Positions 54,316 through 62,936 of a stretch of DNA of 64,000 nucleotides are shown here, piece by piece. Numbering within the stretch: the stretch's first letter is position 1; the number at the start of each line of letters is the position of its first letter. A program made the position numbers and the translations under genes. The notes under the pieces were generated by a model. That model was not told the origin of the DNA. It worked only from the letters and a program-made list of their open reading frames with translations, and searched no databases. Source of the stretch: Planomonospora_B alba (GTDB taxonomy: Bacteria; Actinomycetota; Actinomycetes; Streptosporangiales; Streptosporangiaceae); contig NZ_BAAAUT010000031.1 in NCBI RefSeq assembly GCF_039534085.1, positions 1 to 64,000 on the forward strand, written 5' to 3'.

Positions 54316-55875
54316 ATGGCGCTTCCCGAACACGATCAGGAGTGGCCGCCTCCGTACACGCGCGCTGAGCAGCGCCTGTACCGGCAGTGGGGAGCCTGGT
54401 ACTCCGGTGACCCGGACGTGCTCGGCCAGGTGTACGGCTCCGGCGTCACCCCGGGCATGGGCCTGGACCTGAAGGGCTGGGACCGGCCGCTGCAGTACGC
54501 CGGCGGCACGATCGGCCGGGTCGCCCGCTGGTTCTGGGGGGCACCGACCCCGGCCGGGCAGTCCCGCTCCACGAAGATCCACGTTCCGGTCGCGGCGGAC
54601 ATCGCCGCCACCAGCGCGGACCTGCTGTTCTCCGAGCCGCCGACGCTGCGCGTGTCCGGCAAGAAGGGCCAGGCCCGGCTGGAGAAGGTCCTCGCCGAGG
54701 GCGGCGTCAACGGCATCCTGCTGGAGGCCGCGGAGCTGGGCGCCGCCTACGGCGGCGTGTACCTGCGGGTCGGCTGGGACACCACGATGCACGACTACCC
54801 GGTGATCGACATCCTCCCGGCCGACACGGGCGTCCCGGAGTTCCACTCCGGCCGGTTGAAAGCGGTGACGTTCTGGCGGATCGTCGCCGAGGACAACAAG
54901 GTCGTGTGGCGGCACCTGGAGCGGCACGAGCAGGGCCGCGTCTTCCACGGCCTCTACCAGGGTGACGCCGAACGGCTCGGCATGCCCGTGCCGCTGGTCG
55001 ACCACCCGGCCACGGCGCACTTCGCGGAGATCGTGGACGCCGATGGCGGCTTCGACTCCGGCTTCGACAAGGGATTGCTCGTCCACTACATCCCGAACAT
55101 GCGCCCGCACCGGACGCTGCGTGGCTCCCAGCTCGGCCGCTCCGACTACGCCGGGGTGGAGCCGCTGATGGACGCCCTGGATGAGACCTACACCTCCTGG
55201 ATGCGTGACCTGCGGCTGGGCAAGTCGAGGATCATCGTCCCGGAGGTGTACCTCGCCAACACCGGCCGCGGCCGCGGCTCGACGTGGGACCCGGACCGGG
55301 AGATTTACTCCGGGCTCGGCATGCTGCCCAAGCCCGGCGGCGGCGACCCCATGATCACCCTGAGCCAGTTCGAGATCCGCGTCGCTGAGCACCAGCAGAC
55401 CGCCAAGAACCTGCTCGCGCAGATCCTCCGGGGCGCCGGGTACAGCGTGCAGTCGTTCGGTGAGGCCGGGGAAGGCGCGGCCGTCACCGCCACGGAGATC
55501 CACTCCCGGGAACGCAAGTCCTACACCACGCGCGGCCGGAAGATCGGCTACTGGACCCCGGCGCTGTCGTGGCTGTCGGAGTGCCTGCTGGCCGTCGACC
55601 ACGCGGTGTTCGGCACCAAGGTCGTGTCCGAACGCGCGACGGTCGAATGGCCGGACGGCGTCATGCCCGACCCGGAATCGCTGTCGCGCACCGTGGAGAT
55701 GCTGGAGCGGGCCGGGGCCGCGTCCCTGGAGACGAAGGTCCGCATGATCCACCCCGAGTGGGACGACCCGCAGGTCAAGGCCGAGATCGCGCGGATCCGC
55801 GACGAGAAGGGCCTGAACGTGCCCGACCCGGACCGGATCACCGAGACGGTCGTCCCGGCCGCTGACGAGGACTGA
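54316..55875 (+). CDS. Phage portal protein, SPP1 Gp6-like
   Basis: 519 residues from ATG 54316 (GTG 54313 also possible; GGGAGGTG upstream). Portal hallmarks: IHVPVAADIAATSADLLFSE, EPPTLRVSG, GVYLRVGWDTTMHDYPVIDI, GVEPLMDALDETYTSWMRDL, and VTATEIHSRERKSYTTRGRK near the C-terminus. Forms the dodecameric vertex for DNA entry. Overlaps the MuF gene by TGATG. Confidence 0.92.
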   Translation: MALPEHDQEWPPPYTRAEQRLYRQWGAWYSGDPDVLGQVYGSGVTPGMGLDLKGWDRPLQYAGGTIGRVARWFWGAPTPAGQSRSTKIHVPVAADIAATSADLLFSEPPTLRVSGKKGQARLEKVLAEGGVNGILLEAAELGAAYGGVYLRVGWDTTMHDYPVIDILPADTGVPEFHSGRLKAVTFWRIVAEDNKVVWRHLERHEQGRVFHGLYQGDAERLGMPVPLVDHPATAHFAEIVDADGGFDSGFDKGLLVHYIPNMRPHRTLRGSQLGRSDYAGVEPLMDALDETYTSWMRDLRLGKSRIIVPEVYLANTGRGRGSTWDPDREIYSGLGMLPKPGGGDPMITLSQFEIRVAEHQQTAKNLLAQILRGAGYSVQSFGEAGEGAAVTATEIHSRERKSYTTRGRKIGYWTPALSWLSECLLAVDHAVFGTKVVSERATVEWPDGVMPDPESLSRTVEMLERAGAASLETKVRMIHPEWDDPQVKAEIARIRDEKGLNVPDPDRITETVVPAADED

Positions 55876-57734
55876 TGGCCACCGCATCCGCTGAGGATGC
55901 CGCCCGCGTCCTGGAAGCGCTGGAGCACGCCCGCCTCGTCGCGCAGCTGTACGCCGACGCCGAAGCGGAGCTGTTCACGAAGATCGCCGACAGGCTGCAG
56001 GAGCGGCTCGGGGAACCCGAGTACGAAGGGGCACGGTTCGCGGAGATCCGTGAGCTGCGCCGGGAGGCGGAACGGATCGTCGGCCGGCTGGAGCGGGCCG
56101 CGGCCAAGGCCGTGCGCAGCGGTGTGACCGACGCGTGGCGGCGCGGCGTCGACGCGGCGCTGGAGGACCTGCGCGGCCTCGGCTCCAAGAAGCTGATCTC
56201 GCCCGGCCAGGGCGTGGACGTGCTCGTCGGGCAGACCCTCAACCTCGTCACGCAGGTGCAGGCGGGGGCGCTGCGCGCGGTGGAGGACATCTACCGGCAG
56301 GTCATCGCCCGCACCGTGGGCCTGTCGCTGACGGGCGCGCTCACCCGCCGGGAAGCGACGCAGCGGGCCCTGGACCGGTTCGCGGACCGGGGCATCACCG
56401 GGTTCGTGGACCGGGCGGGACGGCACTGGGACATGCCGTCGTACACGGAGATGGCGATGCGGACCGCGATGACCCGCGCGACCGTGGACGGCCACCTGGC
56501 CGCGATGAGCGAGAACGACATCGACTTGGTGCTCGTGTCGCGGACCCCGCACGGCTGCCCGCTGTGCGACCCGTGGGAGGGCGAGGTCCTGTCGATCAGC
56601 GGCCCCGCCGGGACCCGCACCGAACCGCACGCGACCCGCGACGACGAGACGGTGAAGGTGAAGGTCGCCGCGACGGTGGCCGAGGCCCGCGCCGCCGGGC
56701 TGCTGCACCCGAACTGCCGTCACAACCTGAACGCCTACCTGCCCGGGGTGACGCGACCGGCGCCGCCGGTCGAGGCCTCCGGCACGTATGAAGACACCCA
56801 GGAGCAGCGGCGGCTGGAGCGGCAAGTCCGGCACTGGAAACGGCGGGAAGCCGCCGCGCTGGACGACGACGCTCGGGCCAAGGCCGACGTGAAGGTCGAG
56901 GAGTATCAGGCGCGGCTGCGGGAGCTGACGAAGGCCACCGGGTTGCGTCGCCGGTCGGGCCGGGAGCAGATCGGCGTGCCGCGTCCCCCGCGTCCGAAGC
57001 AGCCCCCCGCGCCCCGGCAGCGACCGGAGCGACCGGAGCAGCCGAAGGTGGAGCCCGCCGAGCCGTCCACCAGCTCGAGACCGCCCGGCGTGCCGGAGCA
57101 CTGGCCGGTCACGCTGCGGGGCCTGCCGGAGGAGGACCTGCTGGCGTTCATGCAGTGGTACACCGACGACCCGGACATGCAGGAGCGGTTCCTGACCTAC
57201 CTGGACGAGCTGGAGCAGCGTGAAGCCCGGGAGGATGCCGATCCCGGCTGGGCGTGGTCGTGGGAGGAAGACGAAACGCCCGAAGACCGGCGCATCACCG
57301 AGCTGGTCGCAGACGGGATGCCGTACCTGGACGCCTACGCCGAGGTCCACGGCCTGGATGCGGGCGAGCTGCGCCGCCAGGAGGAGCTGAGTCTCCTGCG
57401 GCAGGAGCGGGAGACCGGCGAGACCCTGGATGCGATGGTCCGCCGCCTGTACGCCGAATGGCTCGATATGCAGGTGGTGGAAGCGGAGAACGCCACCCGG
57501 GGCGTGCTGCTGAACAAGGCCGGGCAGGCCGCCGACATCGACCCGCGGACCTTGTTCTCGGGCCGGGCGGACCGGGCCCGCAGGTACGCCTCGGAGGAGC
57601 TGCTGCGCTGGTGGGGTGATCACCCGCGCATGACGCTGACGGAGTTCAAAGCCCAGATGCTGGAGCGCGACTCCGACCGGCGGGCCGCCCGCCGGATCCG
57701 TGAGGGCAGCGCCGGAAGGGAGTTCGGCGTATGA
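55875..57734 (+). CDS. Minor capsid protein, MuF/Phage_min_cap2 type with long tail
   Basis: 619 residues from ATG 55875. The conserved core spans residues ~90-295: GVTDAWRRGVDAALEDLRGL, GLSLTGALTRREATQRALDR, YTEMAMRTAMTRATVDGHLA, HGCPLCDPWEGEVLSISG and LLHPNCRHNLNAYLPG. The Cys/His set CPLC...HPNCRH is typical. After a Pro-rich linker comes ~220 residues of acidic helical sequence (TELVADGMPYLDAYAEVHGL, MTLTEFKAQMLERDSDRRAA), which could be an ejected effector. No catalytic motif recognised there. Confidence 0.88.
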   Translation: MATASAEDAARVLEALEHARLVAQLYADAEAELFTKIADRLQERLGEPEYEGARFAEIRELRREAERIVGRLERAAAKAVRSGVTDAWRRGVDAALEDLRGLGSKKLISPGQGVDVLVGQTLNLVTQVQAGALRAVEDIYRQVIARTVGLSLTGALTRREATQRALDRFADRGITGFVDRAGRHWDMPSYTEMAMRTAMTRATVDGHLAAMSENDIDLVLVSRTPHGCPLCDPWEGEVLSISGPAGTRTEPHATRDDETVKVKVAATVAEARAAGLLHPNCRHNLNAYLPGVTRPAPPVEASGTYEDTQEQRRLERQVRHWKRREAAALDDDARAKADVKVEEYQARLRELTKATGLRRRSGREQIGVPRPPRPKQPPAPRQRPERPEQPKVEPAEPSTSSRPPGVPEHWPVTLRGLPEEDLLAFMQWYTDDPDMQERFLTYLDELEQREAREDADPGWAWSWEEDETPEDRRITELVADGMPYLDAYAEVHGLDAGELRRQEELSLLRQERETGETLDAMVRRLYAEWLDMQVVEAENATRGVLLNKAGQAADIDPRTLFSGRADRARRYASEELLRWWGDHPRMTLTEFKAQMLERDSDRRAARRIREGSAGREFGV

Positions 57735-57898
57735 GCCTGTCCGCTCTCGACCGGCGGGCCGCGATCACCTTCGGGCGTCTCGCGGCCCGCCGGGGCCTGC
57801 CGGTCACCGCGTGCCCGTACGACCCGGGCCGCGACGACCGGAACCGTGCGCTCGCGCTGCTGTGGGTGCGGTCCTGGCGGCGCCACCGCACCCCGTAG
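57731..57898 (+). CDS. Small basic protein
   Basis: 55 residues from ATG 57731 (ATGA overlap). Arg-rich: ITFGRLAARRGLPVTACPYD, RALALLWVRSWRRHRTP. Coupled to the MuF gene; function unknown. Confidence 0.45.
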   Translation: MSLSALDRRAAITFGRLAARRGLPVTACPYDPGRDDRNRALALLWVRSWRRHRTP

Positions 57899-58088
57899 CC
57901 CTCCGTTCCCCGTGTTCTTGGCGGACGCGCCTGCCGCGTCCGCCATCCGTGTGCGCAGCCGCTGGCCGGCGGCACGCGGTCGATCCAACTGACCGTTCGT
58001 CCTCGCGGGCCGGGGACCGGTCAGAACCGACTACCTGGCTGTTCGACACCCGCGGGCCGGGGTCCAGCCAGCCGAAGGAGTGTCCTTC

Positions 58089-58838
58089 ATGGCCGATGAC
58101 GACAAGTCGCAGACCGAGCAGACCGAGCAGAGCGGCGCGCAGCCGCCCGTCGAGGCTCCGCCTGCCCCTGTGCAGCAGGAGCAGGAGACCGAGCGCGTCA
58201 ACCCGGACGCGAAGAAGATCGACCAGCTCCCGAAGTGGGCGCAGGACGAGCTGCGCCGGGCCCGCGCGGACGCCGTGAAGTGGCGTACCGCCGCCGGTCC
58301 CGACAGCGTGGGTGCGCAGGAGGCCGCCAAGCGGGCCGAGGACGCCGCCCGGGAGGCGGCGGAGAAGGCCAAGGCAGAGGTCGCGCAGCAGATCGGCCGG
58401 GCGCTCGGACTCGTCGCGGACGAGGAGAAGCCGGTCGACCCGTCCGAGGTGATCAACAAGCTCACCACGGAGAAGGAACTGACCGCCAAGGAACGGGACG
58501 CCGAGCGGGACCGGCACCGTCGTGCGCTGGTCGAGCTGGCCGTTCACCGGCAGTCGATCAAGCACGGCGCGGACCCGGACGCGCTGCTGGACTCCCGGTC
58601 CTTCCTCAAGCAGGTCCGTGACCTCGACCCGGACGGCGAGGGCTTCATGACCACGCTGACCGAGACGATCACCAAGGCCGTCGAGGACAACCCCAAGTTC
58701 AAGGCCGCGGCCGTCTCCGGGCCGCCGGCGCGCTCGGGTGGCGAGTTCACCGGTGGCCCCGGCCGCTCGTCCGACCCCGAGCAGATGACCACGGACGACT
58801 TCCGCCGTGCCCGGCGCAAGCCGCCCACCACCTCCTAG
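58089..58838 (+). CDS. Capsid scaffolding protein
   Basis: 249 residues from ATG 58089, after CCGAAGGAGTGTCCTTC. Acidic N-terminus, then long charged helices (AAKRAEDAAREAAEKAKAEV, LTTEKELTAKERDAERDRHR) and a disordered Gly/Arg tail ending FRRARRKPPTTS. This composition directly before the coat gene is standard for phage scaffolds. Confidence 0.85.
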   Translation: MADDDKSQTEQTEQSGAQPPVEAPPAPVQQEQETERVNPDAKKIDQLPKWAQDELRRARADAVKWRTAAGPDSVGAQEAAKRAEDAAREAAEKAKAEVAQQIGRALGLVADEEKPVDPSEVINKLTTEKELTAKERDAERDRHRRALVELAVHRQSIKHGADPDALLDSRSFLKQVRDLDPDGEGFMTTLTETITKAVEDNPKFKAAAVSGPPARSGGEFTGGPGRSSDPEQMTTDDFRRARRKPPTTS

Positions 58839-58853
58839 TTCATGGAGTAGAAC

Positions 58854-59804
58854 GTGGCCAATACGTTTCTCACGCCGAATGTGATCGCCCGCGCTGCGCT
58901 GGCGACGCTGTACGAGACCTGCGTTATGGCGCAGCTCGTGCACAGGGATTACGACGAGGATTTCGCCGCGAAGATCGGCGACACCGTCAACGTGCGTAAG
59001 CCCGCCGTTTTCGAGGCGAAGGAATTCTCCCGCGCGAACGGCATCGAGATTCAGAACGCGCAGGAGACCGGCATTCCGGTCACGCTGAACCATTTCGCGG
59101 ACGTCAGCTTCGCCGTTACGGCGGAGGACCTGACGCTGCGGATTGAGGATTTCGGCGTGCAGCTTCTGAACCCGGCGATGGAGGCCATCGCGCAGAAGAT
59201 CGACCGGGACATTCTCTCCCTGCGGGACGACATTACGCAGGAGGTCGGCCGCCCCGGTCAGTGGGCCGCGAACCCGCTGGGTGCGAATGTTTTCGCGTAC
59301 GACAATCCGCGTTCCGCGATCGACGCCCGTAGGGTGTTGAACCAGCGGAATGTCCCTGCGGCGGACCGCCATCTGGTCGTCGGCCCCGAGATCGAGGCGA
59401 AGTGGCTGAGCGACGAGCTTTTCCACCGCGCCGACGCCCGAGGTGACACGGACGGTCTCCGGGAGGCTTCTCTGGGAAGAAGGGTTTTCGGTTTCGATCC
59501 GTATCAGACCCAGAACATCACGGTTCCGGACGGAAGCGTTACCGGGAATTCCACGACCGAAGTCGGCGTGGCTTTTCATAGGACTGCTTTCGCGCTTGTT
59601 ACGCGGCCTCTTGTCCTTCCGCAGGGTGCGGCCAACGCCGCTGTCGCGAATTACAAGGGCTTCGGTCTGCGCGTGGTCATGGATTACGACATCGACCTCA
59701 AGCAGGACGTCGTTTCCATCGACTGCCTTTACGGCACGAAGACCATCGACCCGGACCGCGCGGTGCTCATCAAGGGCAAGGACGTCGGTGACCCCGAGCC
59801 GTAA
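58854..59804 (+). CDS. Major capsid protein, P22 coat family
   Basis: 316 residues, GTG 58854 after TCATGGAGTAGAAC. ANTFLTPNVIARAALATLYE, FAAKIGDTVNVRKPAVFEAK, HFADVSFAVTAEDLTLRIED, PAMEAIAQKIDRDILS and YDIDLKQDVVSIDCLYGTKT match the P22-type coat of actinophages. Codon choice differs from neighbours, with many T- and A-ending codons (AAT, GTT, ATT), probably for high expression. Confidence 0.92.
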   Translation: MANTFLTPNVIARAALATLYETCVMAQLVHRDYDEDFAAKIGDTVNVRKPAVFEAKEFSRANGIEIQNAQETGIPVTLNHFADVSFAVTAEDLTLRIEDFGVQLLNPAMEAIAQKIDRDILSLRDDITQEVGRPGQWAANPLGANVFAYDNPRSAIDARRVLNQRNVPAADRHLVVGPEIEAKWLSDELFHRADARGDTDGLREASLGRRVFGFDPYQTQNITVPDGSVTGNSTTEVGVAFHRTAFALVTRPLVLPQGAANAAVANYKGFGLRVVMDYDIDLKQDVVSIDCLYGTKTIDPDRAVLIKGKDVGDPEP

Positions 59805-59877
59805 TTAACGGCCTTTCTCGCGTCAATTCTTCCGGCCCGCTAAATGGCGGGCTTTTCTCATTTCAAGGAGGTACGCG

Positions 59878-60255
59878 ATGGCCGTGAAGGCACGCCTCAC
59901 CGAGAAGACGATCGCGCTCAAGACACCGGCCGCCGGGACGCACGTCCTGTGGCGGGCGCCGGTGCCGTGCAAGGTCCGCGCGGTGCGCGCCTACCGCGTC
60001 GGCGGGACCGGCGCGGCTGTCAACGCGCAGAAGATCAGCATCGACCCGCAGACCGGCAACCCGGTGACCAGCAACCTGCTGCCCACCGACCTGTCGGTGG
60101 CCACCGCCGCGCGGTGGGCGTCCGGGGCGCTCGCGGCCGCCCCGGTGCTGAAGCTCGCCGCCGGGGACACCCTGACGGCCGTGGTCGTCTCCGTCGCGGG
60201 CTCGCCCACGGACCTGATCGTGCAGATCGACGTCGAGCAGGACGCCAACACCTGA
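59878..60255 (+). CDS. Putative head decoration or fibre protein
   Basis: 125 residues, ATG after CAAGGAGGTACGCG, a very strong site. Beta-rich: TIALKTPAAGTHVLWRAPVP, LAAGDTLTAVVVSVAGSPTD. A single small beta domain right after the coat gene suggests decoration. Confidence 0.6.
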   Translation: MAVKARLTEKTIALKTPAAGTHVLWRAPVPCKVRAVRAYRVGGTGAAVNAQKISIDPQTGNPVTSNLLPTDLSVATAARWASGALAAAPVLKLAAGDTLTAVVVSVAGSPTDLIVQIDVEQDANT

Positions 60256-60566
60256 TGGCGGAGCCGTACGTCTACCGCAACACCCGCACCGGCCAGACGG
60301 CCGAGTGGCCCACCCGCTCCGTGCGGCTGGACCACTCGCCCGTCTGGCTGCTCATCTCCGCCCCCGAGGTGGAACCGGAGCCGGTGCCGACGCCGGAGCC
60401 CCCGCGGGCTCCGGCCCGGCCGGTCCAGGCCGACCCGAAAGCCGCGTGGGTCGCCTACGCGGTCCACCGGGGCATGTCCGAGGCCGACGCCCGAGCGCTG
60501 AGCAAGACGGCGCTGATGGAGGAGTTCGGCCGCGACGACCAGGAGGACGACGATGGCCCGAACTGA
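60255..60566 (+). CDS. Small virion protein
   Basis: 103 residues from ATG 60255 (TGATG overlap). N-terminal VYRNTRTGQTAEWPTRSVRL, Pro/Glu linker, C-terminal helix WVAYAVHRGMSEADARALSK and TALMEEFGRDD. Such proteins lie between coat and connector in many siphophages. Role unknown. Confidence 0.6.
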   Translation: MAEPYVYRNTRTGQTAEWPTRSVRLDHSPVWLLISAPEVEPEPVPTPEPPRAPARPVQADPKAAWVAYAVHRGMSEADARALSKTALMEEFGRDDQEDDDGPN

Positions 60567-60897
60567 CCTGACCGCCGTGGCGATGACCCGGGCCGGGGTG
60601 AACCTCGGCGCGGCGCTCACCCCGGCCAACGCGGACGGCCACGCCTACATCGACAACGGCCGCCGCATGGTCCGCCTCAAGAACACCGACTCGACGGCCA
60701 AGACGGTGACGGTGCAGATCCCGGCCACCGTCGACGGCCAGGACGTCGAGGACCGCGAGTACATCGTCCCCGCCACCACGGGGGACGTGCTCCTGCCGCC
60801 GTTCCCGGCCGTCTACCGGCGCCCGGACGGCAAGGTGTTCCTCGACTACTCCGCGATCACCGGCCTGTCGGTCGCGGTGTACGAGCTGCCGGTGTAG
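60553..60897 (+). CDS. Small virion protein
   Basis: 114 residues from ATG 60553, overlapping the previous gene by 14 bases. Beta-rich: RMVRLKNTDSTAKTVTVQIP, VYRRPDGKVFLDYSAITGLS. Resembles small structural proteins near connectors. Confidence 0.6.
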   Translation: MARTDLTAVAMTRAGVNLGAALTPANADGHAYIDNGRRMVRLKNTDSTAKTVTVQIPATVDGQDVEDREYIVPATTGDVLLPPFPAVYRRPDGKVFLDYSAITGLSVAVYELPV

Positions 60898-61290
60898 GTG
60901 ATGCAGTACGCGACCGCGGCGGACTACGCCGCCTACACCGGCACCAGCGCGCCGGCCGACGTCGACCGGCGGCTGGAGCGCGCCTCCGAGCGGATCGACG
61001 AGCTGCTGATGGGCGCGGTCTACGCGGTCGACGCCGACGAGCGGCCGACCGACCCGAAGATCGCTGACGCGCTGCGGCGGGCCACGTGCGCGCAGGCCGC
61101 GTGGACACTCGCGGTCGGCGACGAGTACGGCACCGCGAGCGCGTTCAACCGGGTCGAGATCGGGTCGGTGAAGCTGCAGCGGGCCGACTCGGCGGCCGGG
61201 ACCGCGCCCCGGCACGCGCCGGACGCGGCCTCGATCCTGCGCATGGCCGGGCTGCTGCCCGGCATCGTGATCGACGGCCCGAGGTGGTGA
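60898..61290 (+). CDS. Head-to-tail adaptor
   Basis: 130 residues from GTG 60898 (ATG 60901 possible). YATAADYAAYTGTSAPADVD, RRLERASERIDELLMGAVYA and ADALRRATCAQAAWTLAVGD follow the gp6/gp15 adaptor pattern. Attaches to the portal. Confidence 0.75.
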   Translation: MMQYATAADYAAYTGTSAPADVDRRLERASERIDELLMGAVYAVDADERPTDPKIADALRRATCAQAAWTLAVGDEYGTASAFNRVEIGSVKLQRADSAAGTAPRHAPDAASILRMAGLLPGIVIDGPRW

Positions 61291-61294
61291 GCCG

Positions 61295-61609
61295 ATGACG
61301 CTGCTGCCGCAGTGGCTGATGCGGCACACCGCGACGATCCGGCCGTTCCTCGGTGACGGCGCCTACGGGCCCGTCTTCGGGGAGGAGGTCACCGAGCGGT
61401 GCCTGGCCGACGACGAGCGGCGGCTGGTCCGCGACGCGGACGGGACCGAGGTCGTCTCCGACCTGACGCTCTACATGCGGCCCGGGGTGGTGTGCCCGCC
61501 CGGGTCGGAGGTGACCGTCAACGGCCGCACGACCACGGTCATCGTCTCCCACGCCCGCGACGGCGGCGGTTTGCCCACCCCGGACCATGTGGAGGTGGCC
61601 TGCACGTGA
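61295..61609 (+). CDS. Head closure (stopper) protein
   Basis: 104 residues, ATG 61295. LMRHTATIRPFLGDGAYGPV, FGEEVTERCLADDERRLVRD and RPGVVCPPGSEVTVNGRTTT show the gp16-like beta fold. Order adaptor-stopper-completion-terminator is standard. Confidence 0.75.
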   Translation: MTLLPQWLMRHTATIRPFLGDGAYGPVFGEEVTERCLADDERRLVRDADGTEVVSDLTLYMRPGVVCPPGSEVTVNGRTTTVIVSHARDGGGLPTPDHVEVACT

Positions 61610-61956
61610 CCAGCATCGAACTCGACTTGAAGATCAACGTGGAGGCGTTCACCGCGGAGCAGCGCCGCGCGGCGGCCCGGGGCCTGCACAAGGCGACCCG
61701 GCATGTGCTGACCGCCTCCAACCAGCGGGTGCCGTTCGAGACCGGTGACCTGGAACGCTCAGGCCGGCCGGTCGTGGACGAGGTGAACCTGCGCGGCGTC
61801 ATCTCCTACGACCAGCCGTACGCCGTCGCCCAGCATGAGGAGCTGGGGTACCGGCACGAGCGCGGCCAGGCGAAGTATCTGGAGTCGGCGCTGCGCGAGG
61901 AGGCCGACACCGTGCGGGAACTCATCGCGGCCGAGCTGAGGCGGGCGCTGCGATGA
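61606..61956 (+). CDS. HK97 gp10-like neck protein
   Basis: 116 residues from GTG 61606 (GTGA overlap). RRAAARGLHKATRHVLTASN, VPFETGDLERSGRPVVDE and YAVAQHEELGYRHERGQAKY then LESALREEAD are the typical HK97-gp10 signature. Confidence 0.82.
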   Translation: MTSIELDLKINVEAFTAEQRRAAARGLHKATRHVLTASNQRVPFETGDLERSGRPVVDEVNLRGVISYDQPYAVAQHEELGYRHERGQAKYLESALREEADTVRELIAAELRRALR

Positions 61957-62399
61957 GCTGGACCCGTGACCTGCTGACCGGCCTGGCTGAACTGCTGGCC
62001 GCCCGGGGCGTCGGCGACTGGAGTCCGTCCGGCATCTACACCGACGCGCAGACCGCGATCACGATCTCGGGTCTGCCGTCGAAACCGGACCTGGCGATCT
62101 CCCTGACCTACTACGGGCTCGGCAACGACGGGGAGGACGTCACCCAGGCGGACGCCTCCGCGCAGGTGCAGGTCCGCATCCGGGGCAAGGCCGACCCGCG
62201 TCAGGTGGACGACCTGGCCGACGAGGTGTTCGAGGTGCTGCACGGCCTGTCCAACGTCGAGCTGCCCGGCGGGGTGTGGGTGCTGCTGTGCCAGCGGACG
62301 ATCGTCGCGCCGCCCGACCGGGACCAAAACGGCCGCCGGGTCCGCGCGGACTCCTACGACCTGCTGTGTCACCGGCCGTCGCTGCACCGGGCCGAGTGA
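61953..62399 (+). CDS. Tail terminator
   Basis: 148 residues from ATG 61953 (ATGA overlap). LLTGLAELLAARGVGDWSPS, VQVRIRGKADPRQVDDLADE, VFEVLHGLSNVELPGGVWVL match tail terminator/minor capsid proteins. Followed by hairpin H12, which here carries a T tract. Confidence 0.78.
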   Translation: MSWTRDLLTGLAELLAARGVGDWSPSGIYTDAQTAITISGLPSKPDLAISLTYYGLGNDGEDVTQADASAQVQVRIRGKADPRQVDDLADEVFEVLHGLSNVELPGGVWVLLCQRTIVAPPDRDQNGRRVRADSYDLLCHRPSLHRAE

Positions 62400-62417
62400 C
62401 CCGCACCTTTCCTCATC

Positions 62418-62445
62418 AGCGAATGCGGTTCCGCATTCGCTTTTT
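62418..62445 (+). terminator. Intrinsic terminator built on hairpin H12
   Basis: AGCGAATGC pairs with GCATTCGCT across loop GGTTCC and is followed by TTTTCTTTC. It would reduce read-through from head to tail genes. Confidence 0.65.
62421..62438. repeat. Dispersed hairpin H12
   Basis: GAATGC-GGTTCC-GCATTC; the rightmost family member, 28 bp upstream of ATG 62466. Confidence 0.8.
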
Positions 62446-62465
62446 CTTTCACGAAGGAGAGACCA

Positions 62466-62936
62466 ATGGCGCTGCGCTCCCTGCTCGCCAAGGACTGGAC
62501 CGTCGAGGTCAACACCGGTACCCAGGCGGTGCCGGTGTGGACCCCGATCAAGGGCCTGACCAAGTTCGCCGAGACCATCGAGTCCGAGACCCAGGACGAC
62601 AGCGACTTCGACTCCAACGGCTGGGGCAGCGACGTCGTCACCCAGCGGAAGTTCAAGCTGGAGTGCGAGGGCCGCCGCAAGCGCGACACCGGCTCCCCGA
62701 CGTTCGTGCCCGACCCGGGCCAGGAGGCCGTCCGGCAGGCCGGCCGCGTCGTCGGCGTCGAGGCCAACATCGAGGTCCGCTGGTACCGCAAGGACGGCTC
62801 CCCGGACGCCTACCAGGGCTTCGTCGCCGTGGACTACAAGGGCGGCGGCGGTGAGACGACCGACCTGGAGCCGTTCGCGTTCGACCTGCTCGGCCAGGGC
62901 GAGCCGACCGAGATCACGAACCCGGCGGCCGACTGA
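62466..62936 (+). CDS. Major tail tube protein
   Basis: 156 residues, ATG after ACGAAGGAGAGACCA. KDWTVEVNTGTQAVPVWTPI, KGLTKFAETIESETQDDSDF, GSDVVTQRKFKLECEGRRKR and GGGETTDLEPFAFDLLGQGE follow the tail tube family. Coupled to the chaperone gene (TGATG). Confidence 0.85.
   Translation: MALRSLLAKDWTVEVNTGTQAVPVWTPIKGLTKFAETIESETQDDSDFDSNGWGSDVVTQRKFKLECEGRRKRDTGSPTFVPDPGQEAVRQAGRVVGVEANIEVRWYRKDGSPDAYQGFVAVDYKGGGGETTDLEPFAFDLLGQGEPTEITNPAAD

Noticed and set aside
54226..57623. Two long minus-strand open frames
   Set aside because: Shadows of portal and MuF genes, which have clear family motifs on the plus strand.
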